Below are positions 33,836 to 48,350 of a stretch of 64,000 nucleotides of DNA, piece by piece. Below the pieces are notes generated by a model. That model saw only the letters and a program-made list of their open reading frames with translations, made no database searches and was not told the origin of the DNA. Numbering within the stretch: the stretch's first letter is position 1; each line of letters begins with the position of its first letter. Origin of the DNA: Onchidella celtica (lineage: Eukaryota > Mollusca > Gastropoda > Systellommatophora > Onchidiidae); contig OZ007576.1 in the NCBI GenBank assembly GCA_963931925.1, positions 11,947,582 through 12,011,581 on the forward strand. Reading direction: 5' to 3'. The position numbers and the translations under genes are program-made.

Positions 33836-34104
33836 TATACGTAATATATACTTTGTCAGTGAATACTGTGGTGATAATATGAACAAGGTTTACATAAGAC
33901 GCAATCATGTCAAAGATAACGAAGAAACATAGTCCAAAATACACATACGTGTACACATCTTGACATATTTCTTGGTTATAAGGCGATAAGGAAGGTTAAG
34001 GATTTAGCTTGATTAATTTTTTTTAACGGTAATCTGATGTGGAAGCTGTCGAGCTGAGTATTTCAATATAAATCGGCTAAACACCAATCTAGACAATTTC
34101 ATGA

Positions 34105-34383
34105 GACACGTTGGTCTAGAGGCAAAGTGCCAGCCTCTCTCATTCGGAAGGTACGGAGTTCGATTCCCAGTCGGTGCAAGCATGTTGGAGTTTTGGGGGA
34201 AATATTCCTGTCCCTGATTCTATAGTAGGTAGGATCGATTACCTATTCCTCTCAGATAAGGACGAAAATCTCGGATGCCCTGCGTGCACGTTGCGCACGT
34301 TAAAGATACCTTGGCAGTTGGAAATAAGAAGAGCAGGCCGAACAAGGCCGTTGCTAGGGCAAAATTTAAACAAACAAAAAAAA
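34105..34383 (+). mobile_element. tRNA-derived SINE, copy in A
   Basis: Head resembles a tRNA gene: box A TGGTCTAGAGG (34112-34122) and box B AGTTCGATTCC (34157-34167, one mismatch from GGTTCGANTCC). A conserved body follows (CCCTGATTCTATAGTAGG, then TTAAAGATACCTTGGCAGTT), and a 3' end in GGGCAAAATTTAAAC leads to an A-rich tail. Orthologous to 54105-54370, so inserted before the duplication. A third independent copy is at 59373-59650. Confidence 0.85.
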
Positions 34384-34483
34384 AGAAAATTGCCACAAAA
34401 ACACACAAAAAATATTAACAAGAAAAATTAATGCCAAGAGCAGCGAACTAACTTCCTAGGAGGACAAAGACCCAAAACCAATC

Positions 34484-37374
34484 TAGATCACTGCTTTAGT
34501 TCCACAGTTTTACTCATGGCAGGTACAGTCTAACCATGACTGTAGATCACTGCTTTAGTTCCACAGTTTTACTCATGGCAGGTACAGTCTAACCATGACT
34601 GTAGATCACTGCTTTAGTTCCACAGTTTTACTCATGGCAGGTACAGTCTAACCATGACTGTAGATCACTGCTTTAGTTCCACAGTTTTACTCATGGCAGG
34701 TACAGTCTAACCATGACTGTAGATCACTGCTTTAGTTCCACAGTTTTACTCATGGCAGGTACAGTCTAACCATGACTGTAGATCACTGCTTTAGTTCCAC
34801 AGTTGTACTCATGACAGGTACAGTCTAACCATGACTGTAGATCACTGCTTTAGTTCCACAGTTGTACTCATGGCAGGTACAGTCTAACCATGACTGTAGA
34901 TCACTGCTTTAGTTCCACAGTTGTACTCATGGCAGGTACAGTCTAACCATGACTGTAGATCACTGCTTTAGTTCCACAGTTGTACTCATGGCAGGTACAG
35001 TCTAACCATGACTGTAGATCACTGCTTTAGTTCCACAGTTGTACTCATGGCAGGTACAGTCTAACCATGACTGTAGATCACTGCTTTAGTTCCACAGTTG
35101 TACTCATGGCAGGTACAGTCTAACCATGACTGTAGATCACTGCTTTAGTTCCACAGTTGTACTCATGGCAGGTACAGTCTAACCATGACTGTAGATCACT
35201 GCTTTAGTTCCACAGTTGTACTCATGGCAGGTACAGTCTAACCATGACTGTAGATCACTGCTTTAGTTCCACAGTTGTACTCATGGCAGGTACAGTCTAA
35301 CCATGACTGTAGATCACTGCTTTAGTTCCACAGTTGTACTCATGGCAGGTACAGTCTAACCATGACTGTAGATCACTGCTTTAGTTCCACAGTTGTACTC
35401 ATGGCAGGTACAGTCTAACCATGACTGTAGATCACTGCTTTAGTTCCACAGTTGTACTCATGGCAGGTACAGTCTAACCATGACTGTAGATCACTGCTTT
35501 AGTTCCACAGTTGTACTCATGGCAGGTACAGTCTAACCATGACTGTAGATCACTGCTTTAGTTCCACAGTTGTACTCATGGCAGGTACAGTCTAACCATG
35601 ACTGTAGATCACTGCTTTAGTTCCACAGTTGTACTCATGGCAGGTACAGTCTAACCATGACTGTAGATCACTGCTTTAGTTCCACAGTTGTACTCATGGC
35701 AGGTACAGTCTAACCATGACTGTAGATCACTGCTTTAGTTCCACAGTTGTACTCATGGCAGGTACAGTCTAACCATGACTGTAGATCACTGCTTTAGTTC
35801 CACAGTTGTACTCATGGCAGGTACAGTCTAACCATGACTGTAGATCACTGCTTTAGTTCCACAGTTGTACTCATGGCAGGTACAGTCTAACCATGACTGT
35901 AGATCACTGCTTTAGTTCCACAGTTGTACTCATGGCAGGTACAGTCTAACCATGACTGTAGATCACTGCTTTAGTTCCACAGTTGTACTCATGGCAGGTA
36001 CAGTCTAACCATGACTGTAGATCACTGCTTTAGTTCCACAGTTGTACTCATGGCAGGTACAGTCTAACCATGACTGTAGATCACTGCTTTAGTTCCACAG
36101 TTGTACTCATGGCAGGTACAGTCTAACCATGACTGTAGATCACTGCTTTAGTTCCACAGTTGTACTCATGGCAGGTACAGTCTAACCATGACTGTAGATC
36201 ACTGCTTTAGTTCCACAGTTGTACTCATGGCAGGTACAGTCTAACCATGACTGTAGATCACTGCTTTAGTTCCACAGTTGTACTCATGGCAGGTACAGTC
36301 TAACCATGACTGTAGATCACTGCTTTAGTTCCACAGTTGTACTCATGGCAGGTACAGTCTAACCATGACTGTAGATCACTGCTTTAGTTCCACAGTTGTA
36401 CTCATGGCAGGTACAGTCTAACCATGACTGTAGATCACTGCTTTAGTTCCACAGTTGTACTCATGGCAGGTACAGTCTAACCATGACTGTAGATCATTGC
36501 TTTAGTTCCACAGTTGTACTCATGGCAGGTACAGTCTAACCATGACTGTAGATCACTGCTTTAGTTCCACAGTTGTACTCATGGCAGGTACAGTCTAACC
36601 ATGACTGTAGATCACTGCTTTAGTTCCACAGTTGTACTCATGGCAGGTACAGTCTAACCATGACTGTAGATCACTGCTTTAGTTCCACAGTTTTACTCAT
36701 GGCAGGTACAGTCTAACCATGACTGTAGATCACTGCTTTAGTTCCACAGTTGTACTCATGGCAGGTACAGTCTAACCATGACTGTAGATCACTGCTTTAG
36801 TTCCACAGTTGTACTCATGGCAGGTACAGTCTAACCATGACTGTAGATCACTGCTTTAGTTCCACAGTTGTACTCATGGCAGGTACAGTCTAACCATGAC
36901 TGTAGATCACTGCTTTAGTTCCACAGTTGTACTCATGGCAGGTACAGTCTAACCATGACTGTAGATCACTGCTTTAGTTCCACAGTTGTACTCATGGCAG
37001 GTACAGTCTAACCATGACTGTAGATCATTGCTTTAGTTCCACAGTTGTGCTCATGGCAGGTACAGTCTAACCATGACTGTAGATCACTGCTTTAGTTCCA
37101 CAGTTGTACTCATGGCAGGTACAGTCTAACCATGACTGTAGATCACTGCTTTAGTTCCACAGTTGTACTCATGGCAGGTACAGTCTAACCATGACTGTAG
37201 ATCACTGCTTTAGTTCCACAGTTGTACTCATGGCAGGTACAGTCTAACCATGACTGTAGATCACTGCTTTAGTTCCACAGTTGTACTCATGGCAGGTACA
37301 GTCTAACCATGACTGTAGATCACTGCTTTAGTTCCACAGTTTTACTCATGGCAGGTACAGTCTAACCATGACTG
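34484..37374. repeat. 59-bp minisatellite, 49 copies
   Basis: A 59-bp unit (TAGATCACTGCTTTAGTTCC... ending ...CCATGACTG) repeats with perfect period over 2891 bases, exactly 49 units, with very few substitutions. Each unit carries a 7-bp stem (TACAGTC / GACTGTA) around a 7-base loop. The first five units, the last and one near 36690 read GTTTTACTC; nearly all others read GTTGTACTC. Copy B has exactly one unit at 54513-54571, joined to the same flanks. Confidence 0.98.
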
Positions 37375-38089
37375 TCAGTTCCGATGCTGCACAAGACTTA
37401 CGGAAAGATAGGAATCGAAGCCAGAAAAAAGGGTCATTTGTGGACGCTTCTGGTAGTTCTGCCTTCTACCTTGGTATATTCCGCATATCGCTTTGATTCT
37501 TCCCAAGCAAAATGTGACCGTTATTGTGTCCATAAAATTATGATTTCTACAAACTCTAACTTAAACTCAGAAAAAGTGGACTTACCTTTTCGAAACAGTT
37601 CAGATGAGATGACTTCTTGTCTATCAGTGTCTTACCCATGTTTTGTATTCGGTATATTAATATTACTTGTAGTCCTGGTCTACAGTAGTACATAATCACT
37701 TTGACTTTCACTTCTGTTGTGAGATCAGTTCTGTGCAACACTTTTTAAACAGTTACGTAATCAATGACGCACTTAACGCGTCTGAATATGAAACGCATGA
37801 CTTATTTCGAAAAGGTATTCAGCCATTTCAATGAAATGTTTATAGTAATCGTCAACTGTGGAATATTTCTCGTCCTTTTAAATTTCTCTAACCTCCTAGG
37901 TCGATTTATTGATTTTCTTGCTTGCTTGTCGTCTTCTTTGTCTAAGTAAACATTCAGATAGACGTAGATATATGTGCATATAGAAAGACAGAGAGACAGA
38001 CAGACAGACATACAGACAGACAGACTGACAGACAGACAGACAGACAGACTGACAGCCAGATAGATAGTGAGACATTAGCCCATTATATT
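37375..38089. other. Non-coding sequence with (GACA)n tract
   Basis: Collinear with 54572-55510 in copy B. The interval 37980-38062 is a short (GACA)n/(GATA)n tract that in copy B has expanded to about 315 bp. No gene recognised. Confidence 0.7.
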
Positions 38090-38270
38090 TCAGTACGTGA
38101 GAAGTCTTGGGTGGATGGTTAGGACCCCCTGTGGACCATGTACCCAATATGATTACTGTCTATGTTGTCATCCTCCCTGAGCCAGTAATGCCTTCGGTAA
38201 GACACCTTGCATCTTTGTCACAGGTTACATTAAATACGCCAAAAACAACAACAACAACAACAAAACAATA
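38090..38270. repeat. Old retroposon-like segment with CAA-rich tail
   Basis: Reads GGTGGATGGTTAGGACCCCC through TGCATCTTTGTCACAGGTTA to a (CAA)n tail, the style of a SINE body and tail. Also present at about 55525-55690, so older than the duplication. Head promoter boxes are not visible. Confidence 0.4.
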
Positions 38271-38502
38271 ATGCTAAATTATATAGCCACGATAAAGAAC
38301 AACACGGGCGATGTTAACTCACGAGAACTCCTCCAAAGCGCAAAGCTTGGACATGCATTACCTTAGACCAGGCTTGGGCAGTATGATATCAAGGGTCAGA
38401 CATAAAAAATGTGACGTGCAGAGAGCCGGATATTTTAATATCATATTGACAGACCTTTTATAAGTGGTGTGTTATTTATACGGGTGTTGGTTTTGAAGAA
38501 AA

Positions 38503-38677
<175 letters not shown>

Positions 38678-38916
38678 TATAAAGAATGTAGACGGCCAAA
38701 TTTACTTATTCAGGAACAACCAAATAATAAACATCAAAGCAAACAGAGAAAGATACAGAAGATCGTTTTTGCCCTCCACAATTCACCACAACAAGACATT
38801 ATAGCTAGATGTGTACCATATTTTACTTAGGTTCCATGTCATTTTACTTCATGTCATGAGTTTGTTACTGTCTTATGATAAGTTTATGTAATAATGCGTT
38901 AGATGTAATATATCTA

Positions 38917-39131
38917 TTTATCATTATATATTATCTATATCATCTACATGTTATACATATTATCTATCTACATCATTTTGCAGAAAGTGAGAGTGAGAGA
39001 GAGAGAAAAAAGAGAGAGAGAGAGGGAAAACATGTAAACAGAGAGAACAAAACTCTGTAAAGCTCCTAGAGTGAACCTGTTTAGATTCGGCGCTATATAA
39101 ATGATCTCCATTATTATTATTATTATTATCA
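38917..39131 (+). mobile_element. Retroposon-like insertion with (ATT)n tail, copy A only
   Basis: About 215 bp absent from the orthologous site in copy B near 56533. It contains a GA-rich tract and ends with GCGCTATATAAATGATC plus (ATT)n, the tail type also seen at 3421, 58019 and 61615. Confidence 0.6.
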
Positions 39132-39416
39132 TATACCATTATATGCCCTTAAATGTTCTGTGAAAGTGAATTTCGTCCATTTAAAAGAAATTCTTACCTT
39201 CTTAATCTTGTCTTTATCTTTATATTTGGGATTGTATCATTATAAGCCTACCAATTTCGAATGTGGAAAATGCGAATTAGGCAGAAAATCAGATTTGGCG
39301 CACTAGAACCAGTACAGTGTCTAAAGTTGGGTACCTTGCAATTTTGTGCTATTTTAATGAAATACAGTTCTTAAACACAGAGAATGTCTCCTCATGTGCA
39401 CAATCCATTTCAAAGT

Positions 39417-41363
39417 AGATTAGCTAGGGATGGCGGTGACGGTGAACGTAATACGACACCACTGTCTGTGGTTCGCTGGTCACGAGGGCTGTTTTCTCCC
39501 ATGATGTTTTGGAAAATTTCCTGTTTTGTGCCAACTTTGAATTTGAATAACTGCGTATCTAATAATGCTACACACAGGTAGCACATTTGCTAGGAAGCGC
39601 ACGTCTCTTCTCCAAATGCTTATCAAACACTGTGTACACATGTTTAGGTGAAAGTATTACTGATTTTGATTGTACAAAGACATATGAAATCAAAGGAAAA
39701 TCAGTAAAAAAAAATATTTAAAATCACAGTTTTGCAAGTTTTCCTGGGAAAATGCTTTATATGATGAGGAAGCTGATTCAGTGTACTTTCATGAGATATG
39801 ACAAACATTTATGAGTCATCTGTGGTTTTCCTTTTATGGCCGATTTTTCCCAGGTTTCTCAGCTGAAAATGGGAGAATACATGCAAAATCATTCATAGCA
39901 TTAAGAACTCCATTCTCTTTACTATATACTGAGAGAATTATACAGTAAATTTTTCTTCCTCTCCTCCTATTACTCCTTATCCACACATTATTCATATAAA
40001 TAAAGCAGTCAATAACTTAAAACGTATCAAAAACAGTTGATGTACACAGATAATTATGATCATTACAGATTCATGGATACCCCCCCCCCTCCCCTCCGAG
40101 CTCCCCCTACACCTCATTTCTCCTTTTCGCTCCTCACTGTTGGGAGTCATATAAATGGTATATGAATACCAGTACAAAATAATATTGAATAAGATGTACA
40201 ATATCTTTAGTACATACTTTGTTTGTTCCGTGTTTATCTGATCTGAGACTACTTTTATAAAATTGTAAATTCACAAAAATTGTTTTTGAAGTTTTCTTCT
40301 TTTTACTGGTGGGACTTTCAGTAACAGATGAGGGGAAACTTGAGCAACTGCTAGCTCATCAAGGTTTCAATTAGTCTATCTTCTGTAATTACCCTGTCTC
40401 ATAGCGTACCGTACTACTGATAGCCAGAAATTGAACCTGGACACGGTTACATATTGATTGATAATGATATCAAATATACTTGAATCTAATAAAATTTGGT
40501 CCATATCTATTAATAAACAATATCAGTCTTTTCCTATTTGTGGTTCAAAGCCACGATAAATACAGATGTTAAACATGAAATTACCCCCTTATTCAGTCTA
40601 CTTTGGTATACTTTAACTTCACTTTATGAAAGGCAAATTTTTAATGAAATTCGAGAGACAATAATTTTAGTGCGAGCACAAGAACATAATTTAAAGGAAT
40701 GAATTTCATAGGGTGTAATTAACATCTTTCGATTTTCCAAATTTTGTTTCATCAGAGACGCGAATTTGTTAACAAAACTATTACAGATTTAATCATCAGT
40801 AGAGCATCCATTCTAATATTAATAGCACTCATTTTTCACTCAGCACATTTATCTGTCTCGTGGGTTATTAAATAGAAAAGTAGAGGGCGGGAGGGCGGGC
40901 ACTCCTAATGCAATAACGTTGTGGTGAACACTTTTCAATTTCTTAAATTTGCTTTGTATTGGCACATGAAATTTACAACTTCTGATATGGCATATTAACT
41001 CGTGTCGATCAGAGCATTTTTTTTTCTTTTGAATTTAGAAGACATCATTCACTTTCAGACGTTCAGCCTCAGCGCATCTTGTCCTTACTTCTGGAGGATG
41101 AAATCTACAAGTTAATTTAAAGATTTTAAAGAATTTTAATGTATATCCAAAATTCATCCTAAATTTACACAAAACTTGTTTATCAAAACTGTACAGATAT
41201 TTTTATTTTTATTTCTGAAATTTGAATTGATCAATTTCCGAGAGTGAAGCAACAATACGGTGCCAATATCCTAAAAGTCATGAAAGTCACAAAGTACCAG
41301 TTATCGTGTTGATGCACCATTACACTCAAACTCAAACTTAGACCTCAAGACAAAAGGTCATTC
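39417..41363. other. Unique non-coding spacer between duplication copies
   Basis: AT-rich sequence with a pyrimidine run at 40081-40135 and no repeat or coding frame that I recognise. It leads into the receptor pseudogene and may hold its former promoter. Confidence 0.6.
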
Positions 41364-42244
41364 TTGCAACAGACATTATCTTCAACATCACCAATAATCA
41401 CTGACGTCAAAATGAATTACATTGTCAACGAAACGCTTGTAAATGCGACTTCTAGTTCTACTTTAAACGGTTTGTCTATACCAGCAACATTGTTCATCAG
41501 AGCCATGGAATGGTTTTCAGTGTGCTATTCCCTGTTGCTGATAATAACCGGCTGTGTCTGTAATCCGCTGTGTTTTGTCGTATTGAGCAGAAAATCATTT
41601 CGATCGAGTCCAACATCGGTGTATCTCCGGCTTCTTTCACTGATGGATTTAGGGACAGTTCTAGCAGATTTGGTCAGATTTTTGGTCAAAAAGATTGTCT
41701 CGTTCGATATCAGAAGAGGCGGTTTGTCTTGTAAGTTTTCCTACTATTTCTCGTCTTTGTTTCTGCAATGTAGCAGCTGGACAATGGTGGTGGTCACTAC
41801 AGAGAGGATGATCTCCATGGTGCAGCCACACAGGGTACATCTCTAGTGCTCTAATGCAACGTCCGTCGCCGTAACGGTGCTCCTTCTGACCATACACGGT
41901 ATTGAATGTTCAGTATTCGCGATACTGTCGGAGAGCCCACAAGTATTTGACACATCTTTGAATAATATGACCATTACTTGGCCTTCCGGTATCGAATACA
42001 ACACCAAGGCATCAGTGAGCGCAATTACCATATTCGGAACTGCTTACTTTTCTTTGGCCTGCATTTCGCAAATCACCGAAAACAGAAACTGGGACCAATT
42101 GCCCTTGCAATAGCAGACCGTCTGGATATTATAACCTACACTAATAACGCTATTAAATTTGTCCTCTACTGTATCACAGGCTCGAAATTTCGCAGAGAAG
42201 TGATGATTGTGTCGAAAACACTATTCAGATGTGGGGATGTTTGA
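41364..42244 (+). pseudogene. Rhodopsin-like (class A) GPCR pseudogene
   Basis: The first 160 codons give an N-terminus with N-glycosylation sites (NET, NAT), TM1 with the conserved Asn (GCVCNPLCFVVL), TM2 with LSLMDLGTVLAD, a TM3 Cys and an ERM in place of DRY (TTERMISMV). A TAG at 41844 interrupts, then the same frame continues with TM4 (VAVTVLLLTIHG) to about 42113. A frame change follows and the last part gives a TM7-like IITYTNNAIKFVLYC with SKFRREV after it, like the NPxxY-helix 8 region. The TM5-TM6 interval is far too short, so there is an internal deletion as well. It resembles invertebrate peptide or chemosensory receptors, many of which are intronless. Ligand unknown. Confidence 0.8.
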
Positions 42245-42387
42245 AAGATTGCGCCCGACAGTTGTGACAGACATGATATTCACAAAATGTTTGTATGTTT
42301 CTAACTCGCCATTAAATGCGCAGTGGCAATTAAAAAAAAAAAAGTAGTAGATCAATCTATCAGTCGCTCTGCCCGCCTGCATGCCGG

Positions 42388-44129
<1,742 letters not shown>

Positions 44130-44551
44130 GGCCCATTGCGGATAACGGCCGTTTTATTTCTCAAGACCGATGCCTCACCATGGCGATGGCAGCACTGACT
44201 TTAATTCGTTAGCTGATTTGCACCGTGATCACTTCAGACGTCGCGAACCAATCGGCGGCGAGCAAAAAAAAAGTAAACAATAACACGTGTGTTCACGCAC
44301 ATGGGAGACGTTCGGTCAATTCTTTCACTTCCTTTCCCTTGTTACAAGTTGTTTACACGGATGGTAGGGAATCTGACCAGCTTGGATCCATCTTTTCCAC
44401 CCCTGTCATAACAGTCAACTGCAATGCAACCAGCAGGCATTTTAACCATTTAGACATATCTCGAAGTTACACTCGTCAGCTGGTCCACCCGCCATTTTAG
44501 ATGTCGGAAGTATAAAACAAAAACATTCTGTGACGTCATTCACAACGGGCC
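44130..44551. mobile_element. MITE family 2 (422 bp), copy B only
   Basis: Termini GGCCCATTG and CAACGGGCC are inverted repeats, flanked by TATA on both sides (44126-44129 and 44552-44555). Copy A has the empty site with a single TATA at 1388-1391, so this is a precise 4-bp-duplicating insertion after the duplication. A 91-codon open frame inside shows no domain. The superfamily is not determined. Confidence 0.88.
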
Positions 44552-44555
44552 TATA

Positions 44556-46582
44556 ACCGTTATTTATCTAAAAGTGAGCTGTCTCGACATGAAATTAAAA
44601 TACATAAATAAATATTTTAAAAAACCAAACACAATCATTTAATGATGGAATAATACATGTAGTCAGTTTTTGTCCTCCGTTATCTTTGTTTCAATCATTA
44701 CAGATACCCGATGAAGAAATGTCACTCAAGCAGGACGGGTAGGGGGGTGGAGAGCGTTGCTACTGAAGATGTTTTTGCATCTATTATTTGCGCCAGGTCC
44801 ATCTGTCCGCCAACTGACCCAAGACAGTTTTGAAGCGGCCGAAAATAGCGAGACACACGGATTTCAGTTTGGTCAGTGCCACAGTTCACATCGCACACTA
44901 AAACCAGGTCAAACAAGAGTGACTCAGTGAAGACGGTCTCTTTCAGTTCTTGTTACCACAGCGGCCTAGTTTCACGATTTGGCAGAAATGAGATCTCTAT
45001 ACAACCCTATACGTATTTTCTGGATTATTTTGAAGATAGTCTTACACCAGAAATATCTACGATAAAAAAGATGGAGCTTTTTTTAATAAAACACGGGCGT
45101 GTTCATTGGCTGAAAAAAGACGGGCACAACAAAAAAAACAACAGAAAGACAAAACACGCCTGACCTGAATGTTCTTTAGGATACACCGCTGCTAGCCGAA
45201 TTTACTGATCAGAGAATGCATTATTACAATAAACATACTTTTTTCTTTTAAAAATTGATATAGTTTATGCACAGACACTTGACAAATATTATCACAATGT
45301 ATTAATATGGTCACCCCAAAATCATTTATATCAATAAGGTACAAAATGATAATAAAAAGTGATAAGAAAAAATTTAAATGATGTCATTAATTATTCATAA
45401 TATATTTTGGAGAAGCTTAAAGAAGTTTAACTTACAATCATTATCCTTAGCTCAGCATGTATTTAGTCAGCAATTCAATTAATTGCTGGATTAAAGCAAA
45501 ACAAAGAAAAACGAGGTGACTATTTTCCCCGTTTTAAAAAGCTACAAACTATCAGATGTTGAAATGTCCACTTCTGCGATAGTCAAGTCAGACATAATTG
45601 GGGAGACAGGAAAAATGAAACAGATTATCGTTTTAATGACAAAAAAGTTACAAAATTATTCTAACTAGATAATTACCATTTCCATTCACCACGAAAGCAA
45701 GGCTCAGAACGATGGTCAACATTTCATAATATAAAAGCAATGATATTGTCGGATATTTACCATATTGTTGCATGTTCATTTTTGCCTTTTCGGGAAAATG
45801 AGGAGTGAGGATTGCTCAGGAAAAGGACTAAAACGCGTAAAACATTACGTCACGAACACAAATAATCTCGAACGGTTTTAACAGATTGGGATGATACTTA
45901 ATATTATATGTAATGAAATTTAGTTGTGAGGGAACTACTTTCATGACAAAACCTCAAAATCGGCAAAATGTCGCATAGAACAATATGGCAAATACACCTC
46001 GATAATTGTATTCATTCAGCAAGAGATCACGAACAGCTATTTTTGTGTAAAGTATGGTGATGCATGACGTGTTCGGCTTAATAAATTCTCTATACAAATA
46101 TCCAATTTGATTGTGAAGACAAAGTAGATGAGATACTTGTGAGATACTTGCAAGTATGTGAGAGATTTTAGGTTTGGCTGCTCCTCATCTGTTTGCAGCA
46201 TACTATCACTAGTGTGGGCGTCAGTTGATAACAAATTGCCATGTGTTTATGGCCGACAGTGTACGGATTACAAATCTGCTTGAACGGTAAGAGAATGGGG
46301 CAATTTGTGTTGATTGTTGAGACAGTTCAATACCTACAGAAGACCATTATGTTCCCATGTGTAGAATGGACGTTCTGGTGGTCAAATGATTACCTTAACG
46401 AGGTGATTATTTTTTTATATTTTTTTTTACAACTGTGTAATTTGATTTTCTGCAATGCATTGGACTCCAACAGCTGGAGTGTCACATAAAACCTATAATG
46501 CTAATATCATAATAGCTTTGGATTCAACGTTCAAGCTATAAGAAATTTCATATAACTGAAAAAGACTTACGAAAAAAAGTTA
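44556..46582. other. Non-coding sequence of copy B
   Basis: The interval 44556-45820 is collinear with copy A 1392-5700, minus the 2.7 kb seen only in A; 44930-45030 is an old MITE family 1 remnant. From about 45825 the sequence is private to copy B. No gene recognised. Confidence 0.6.
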
Positions 46583-46801
46583 ACCTTGTAACACCGCGTT
46601 CATAACAAACATCCGATTTCCTTAACTTTCGTACGACTCACGGACAGATGACGTCAGTCTTTATAGCTCGCCTAAAAGCGTTCTGAACTTACGAGAGTTG
46701 GGTGGGAACACTAACATGCAAGATATGAAGATTAAACCTCGACCGTTCGTGAGTAGTACGAAAGTTAACGAAAGCGGATCTCTGGTGTGAACGAGGGGTA
46801 A
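46583..46801. mobile_element. MITE family 3
   Basis: About 219 bp with diverged inverted termini. The left end reads CGTTCATAACAAACATCCGA then TTAACTTTCGTACGACTCAC. The right end complement reads CGTTCACACCAGAGATCCGC then TTAACTTTCGTACTACTCAC. No coding capacity; target duplication not clear. Confidence 0.7.
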
Positions 46802-47218
46802 GCCTAGGAAGACAGTGTTTTCTGAGGCCATGAGTTACTATACCAGAATACAAAATAATCACAATCTAAAGCGATCAATGTTCTGGTCACTCCTGATGCT
46901 TTAAGCATCATGGTTCATGGAGATTTCCGAGAAAGCCAATACCAAGTGAGCATAGACCGTACATTATTTTACAATTAACATGAAACAATATAATCCGTTA
47001 TCATCTTTATTTTCCTAGAAAAATATCATTTGATTGAAGTTTTTGTTCTTGAAGTCGCAACCATAGCTCGGGCTTGTCCTGTCTCCATTTTCTGAAAAAC
47101 TAGAGATCTTTTCGTATGTAGCAGGGGTGTAACAAATGCACACTTTGGCAATCGTTTAAAAAGCGTCGTGGAACTTATCAGGCTGTTTCACAATTTCGAT
47201 TAATTCTAACTTCTTATC
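46802..47218. other. Non-coding, private to copy B
   Basis: Nothing recognised between the two MITEs. Confidence 0.5.
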
Positions 47219-47225
47219 ATAATAC

Positions 47226-47558
47226 CAGAGAGTATGAATGTATAGAGAGGTTTCACTATTGGTCGATTTGCACTGCGAGACACGGGAGGCTCTGCGAAAC
47301 CACTGTTAGCATGGAGGGGAAAGTAGGTCGCTGCTGTAAAAAATATCTGTTTGTGCATTTCCACGGGGCGTAAGAGCTTATAAAAGTTTCTAAACAGTTT
47401 CAGTCAATTCAAAAATATGAGCAAACCACAGTAAACAGACATGCACACTATCTTTTATGAAGAAGGTCTCTTTCAATTCTTCAATTTCTTTTTTACGGCA
47501 GCGACCTGGTTTCGCGATTTGGCGGAAGTGAGATCTCTCTATAAATACATACTCTCTG
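47226..47558. mobile_element. MITE family 1, second complete copy
   Basis: A 333-bp element with CAGAGAGTATG... and ...CATACTCTCTG termini, very similar to 1431-1765. Flanked by the 7-bp direct repeat ATAATAC (47219-47225 and 47559-47565). Confidence 0.88.
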
Positions 47559-47565
47559 ATAATAC

Positions 47566-48350
47566 CAAAGCCCGTAATATTTCTGAGTTGTACAAAATGT
47601 GGAGTTGGAACAAACAAAACTAAGGTCGGAAAGTATCAAACATTCAATAAACTTGAAGGAAAGAAAAGTTATTAATTTTTATCATCCATGCTTGACAAAT
47701 CTGTTCGAATAATTTTATAACACAGTGCAACGCAAAAGTTCGCACAGCTGTTATTGCAAGTATACAATGTTAGTAAATGTGAGTTTCAGTAGTATTTCTT
47801 GAAGGTGTCATGCTAGCAGTGATCTCAGGAACTCCTCTTAGTGAGACGTAATAGTTAAAGAATTATACTGATAATACATAAGATATGCAGTATTACCCAG
47901 GATAAACCTGTGCTCTTTGGTCTAGTAAGTTTTATATTTTAATTACATAACATACATAATAATCTACAATCTTGCTACTATAAATCTTGTAATTTAACAA
48001 TTTTTCTAACAAATTGCTCAAAATGTCAATAGAAACACAATAGATCGGTACAAAGGCAGCTCGGTTAGATTAGTTGACAGTTAAGAAAATTAATTTACAG
48101 AATTTTAGAAACTGTCAAACTTGGATGAGGCAAATAAGGCACGACACCGATACAGCAGGTCACTTTTTTTTGTTTTACAATAAGAGGCGACTACCAAGCT
48201 GAACGAATAGGAATGATCACATAAAGTGTAGAAAGGCCAAAGAACAAATGATAACAAAATGAATGTAATGGATTTTGCACATACAGATATGGTTTTGTTT
48301 GAGCCACAAAGGTCAGAAACAGTAAGCAGTTACACTATATCCAGTACATT
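47566..48350. other. 3' flank of ankyrin gene B
   Basis: From about 47610 it is collinear with copy A, with the Helitron absent (empty site near 47640). Non-coding. Confidence 0.65.

Noticed and set aside
34112-34167. A functional tRNA gene
   Set aside because: Box A and box B words are present, but the sequence does not close into a tRNA cloverleaf by eye and continues into a SINE body with relatives at 54105 and 59373.
34484-37374. A CRISPR-like array
   Set aside because: Units are contiguous with no unique spacers, in eukaryotic repeat-rich DNA; it is a plain minisatellite.
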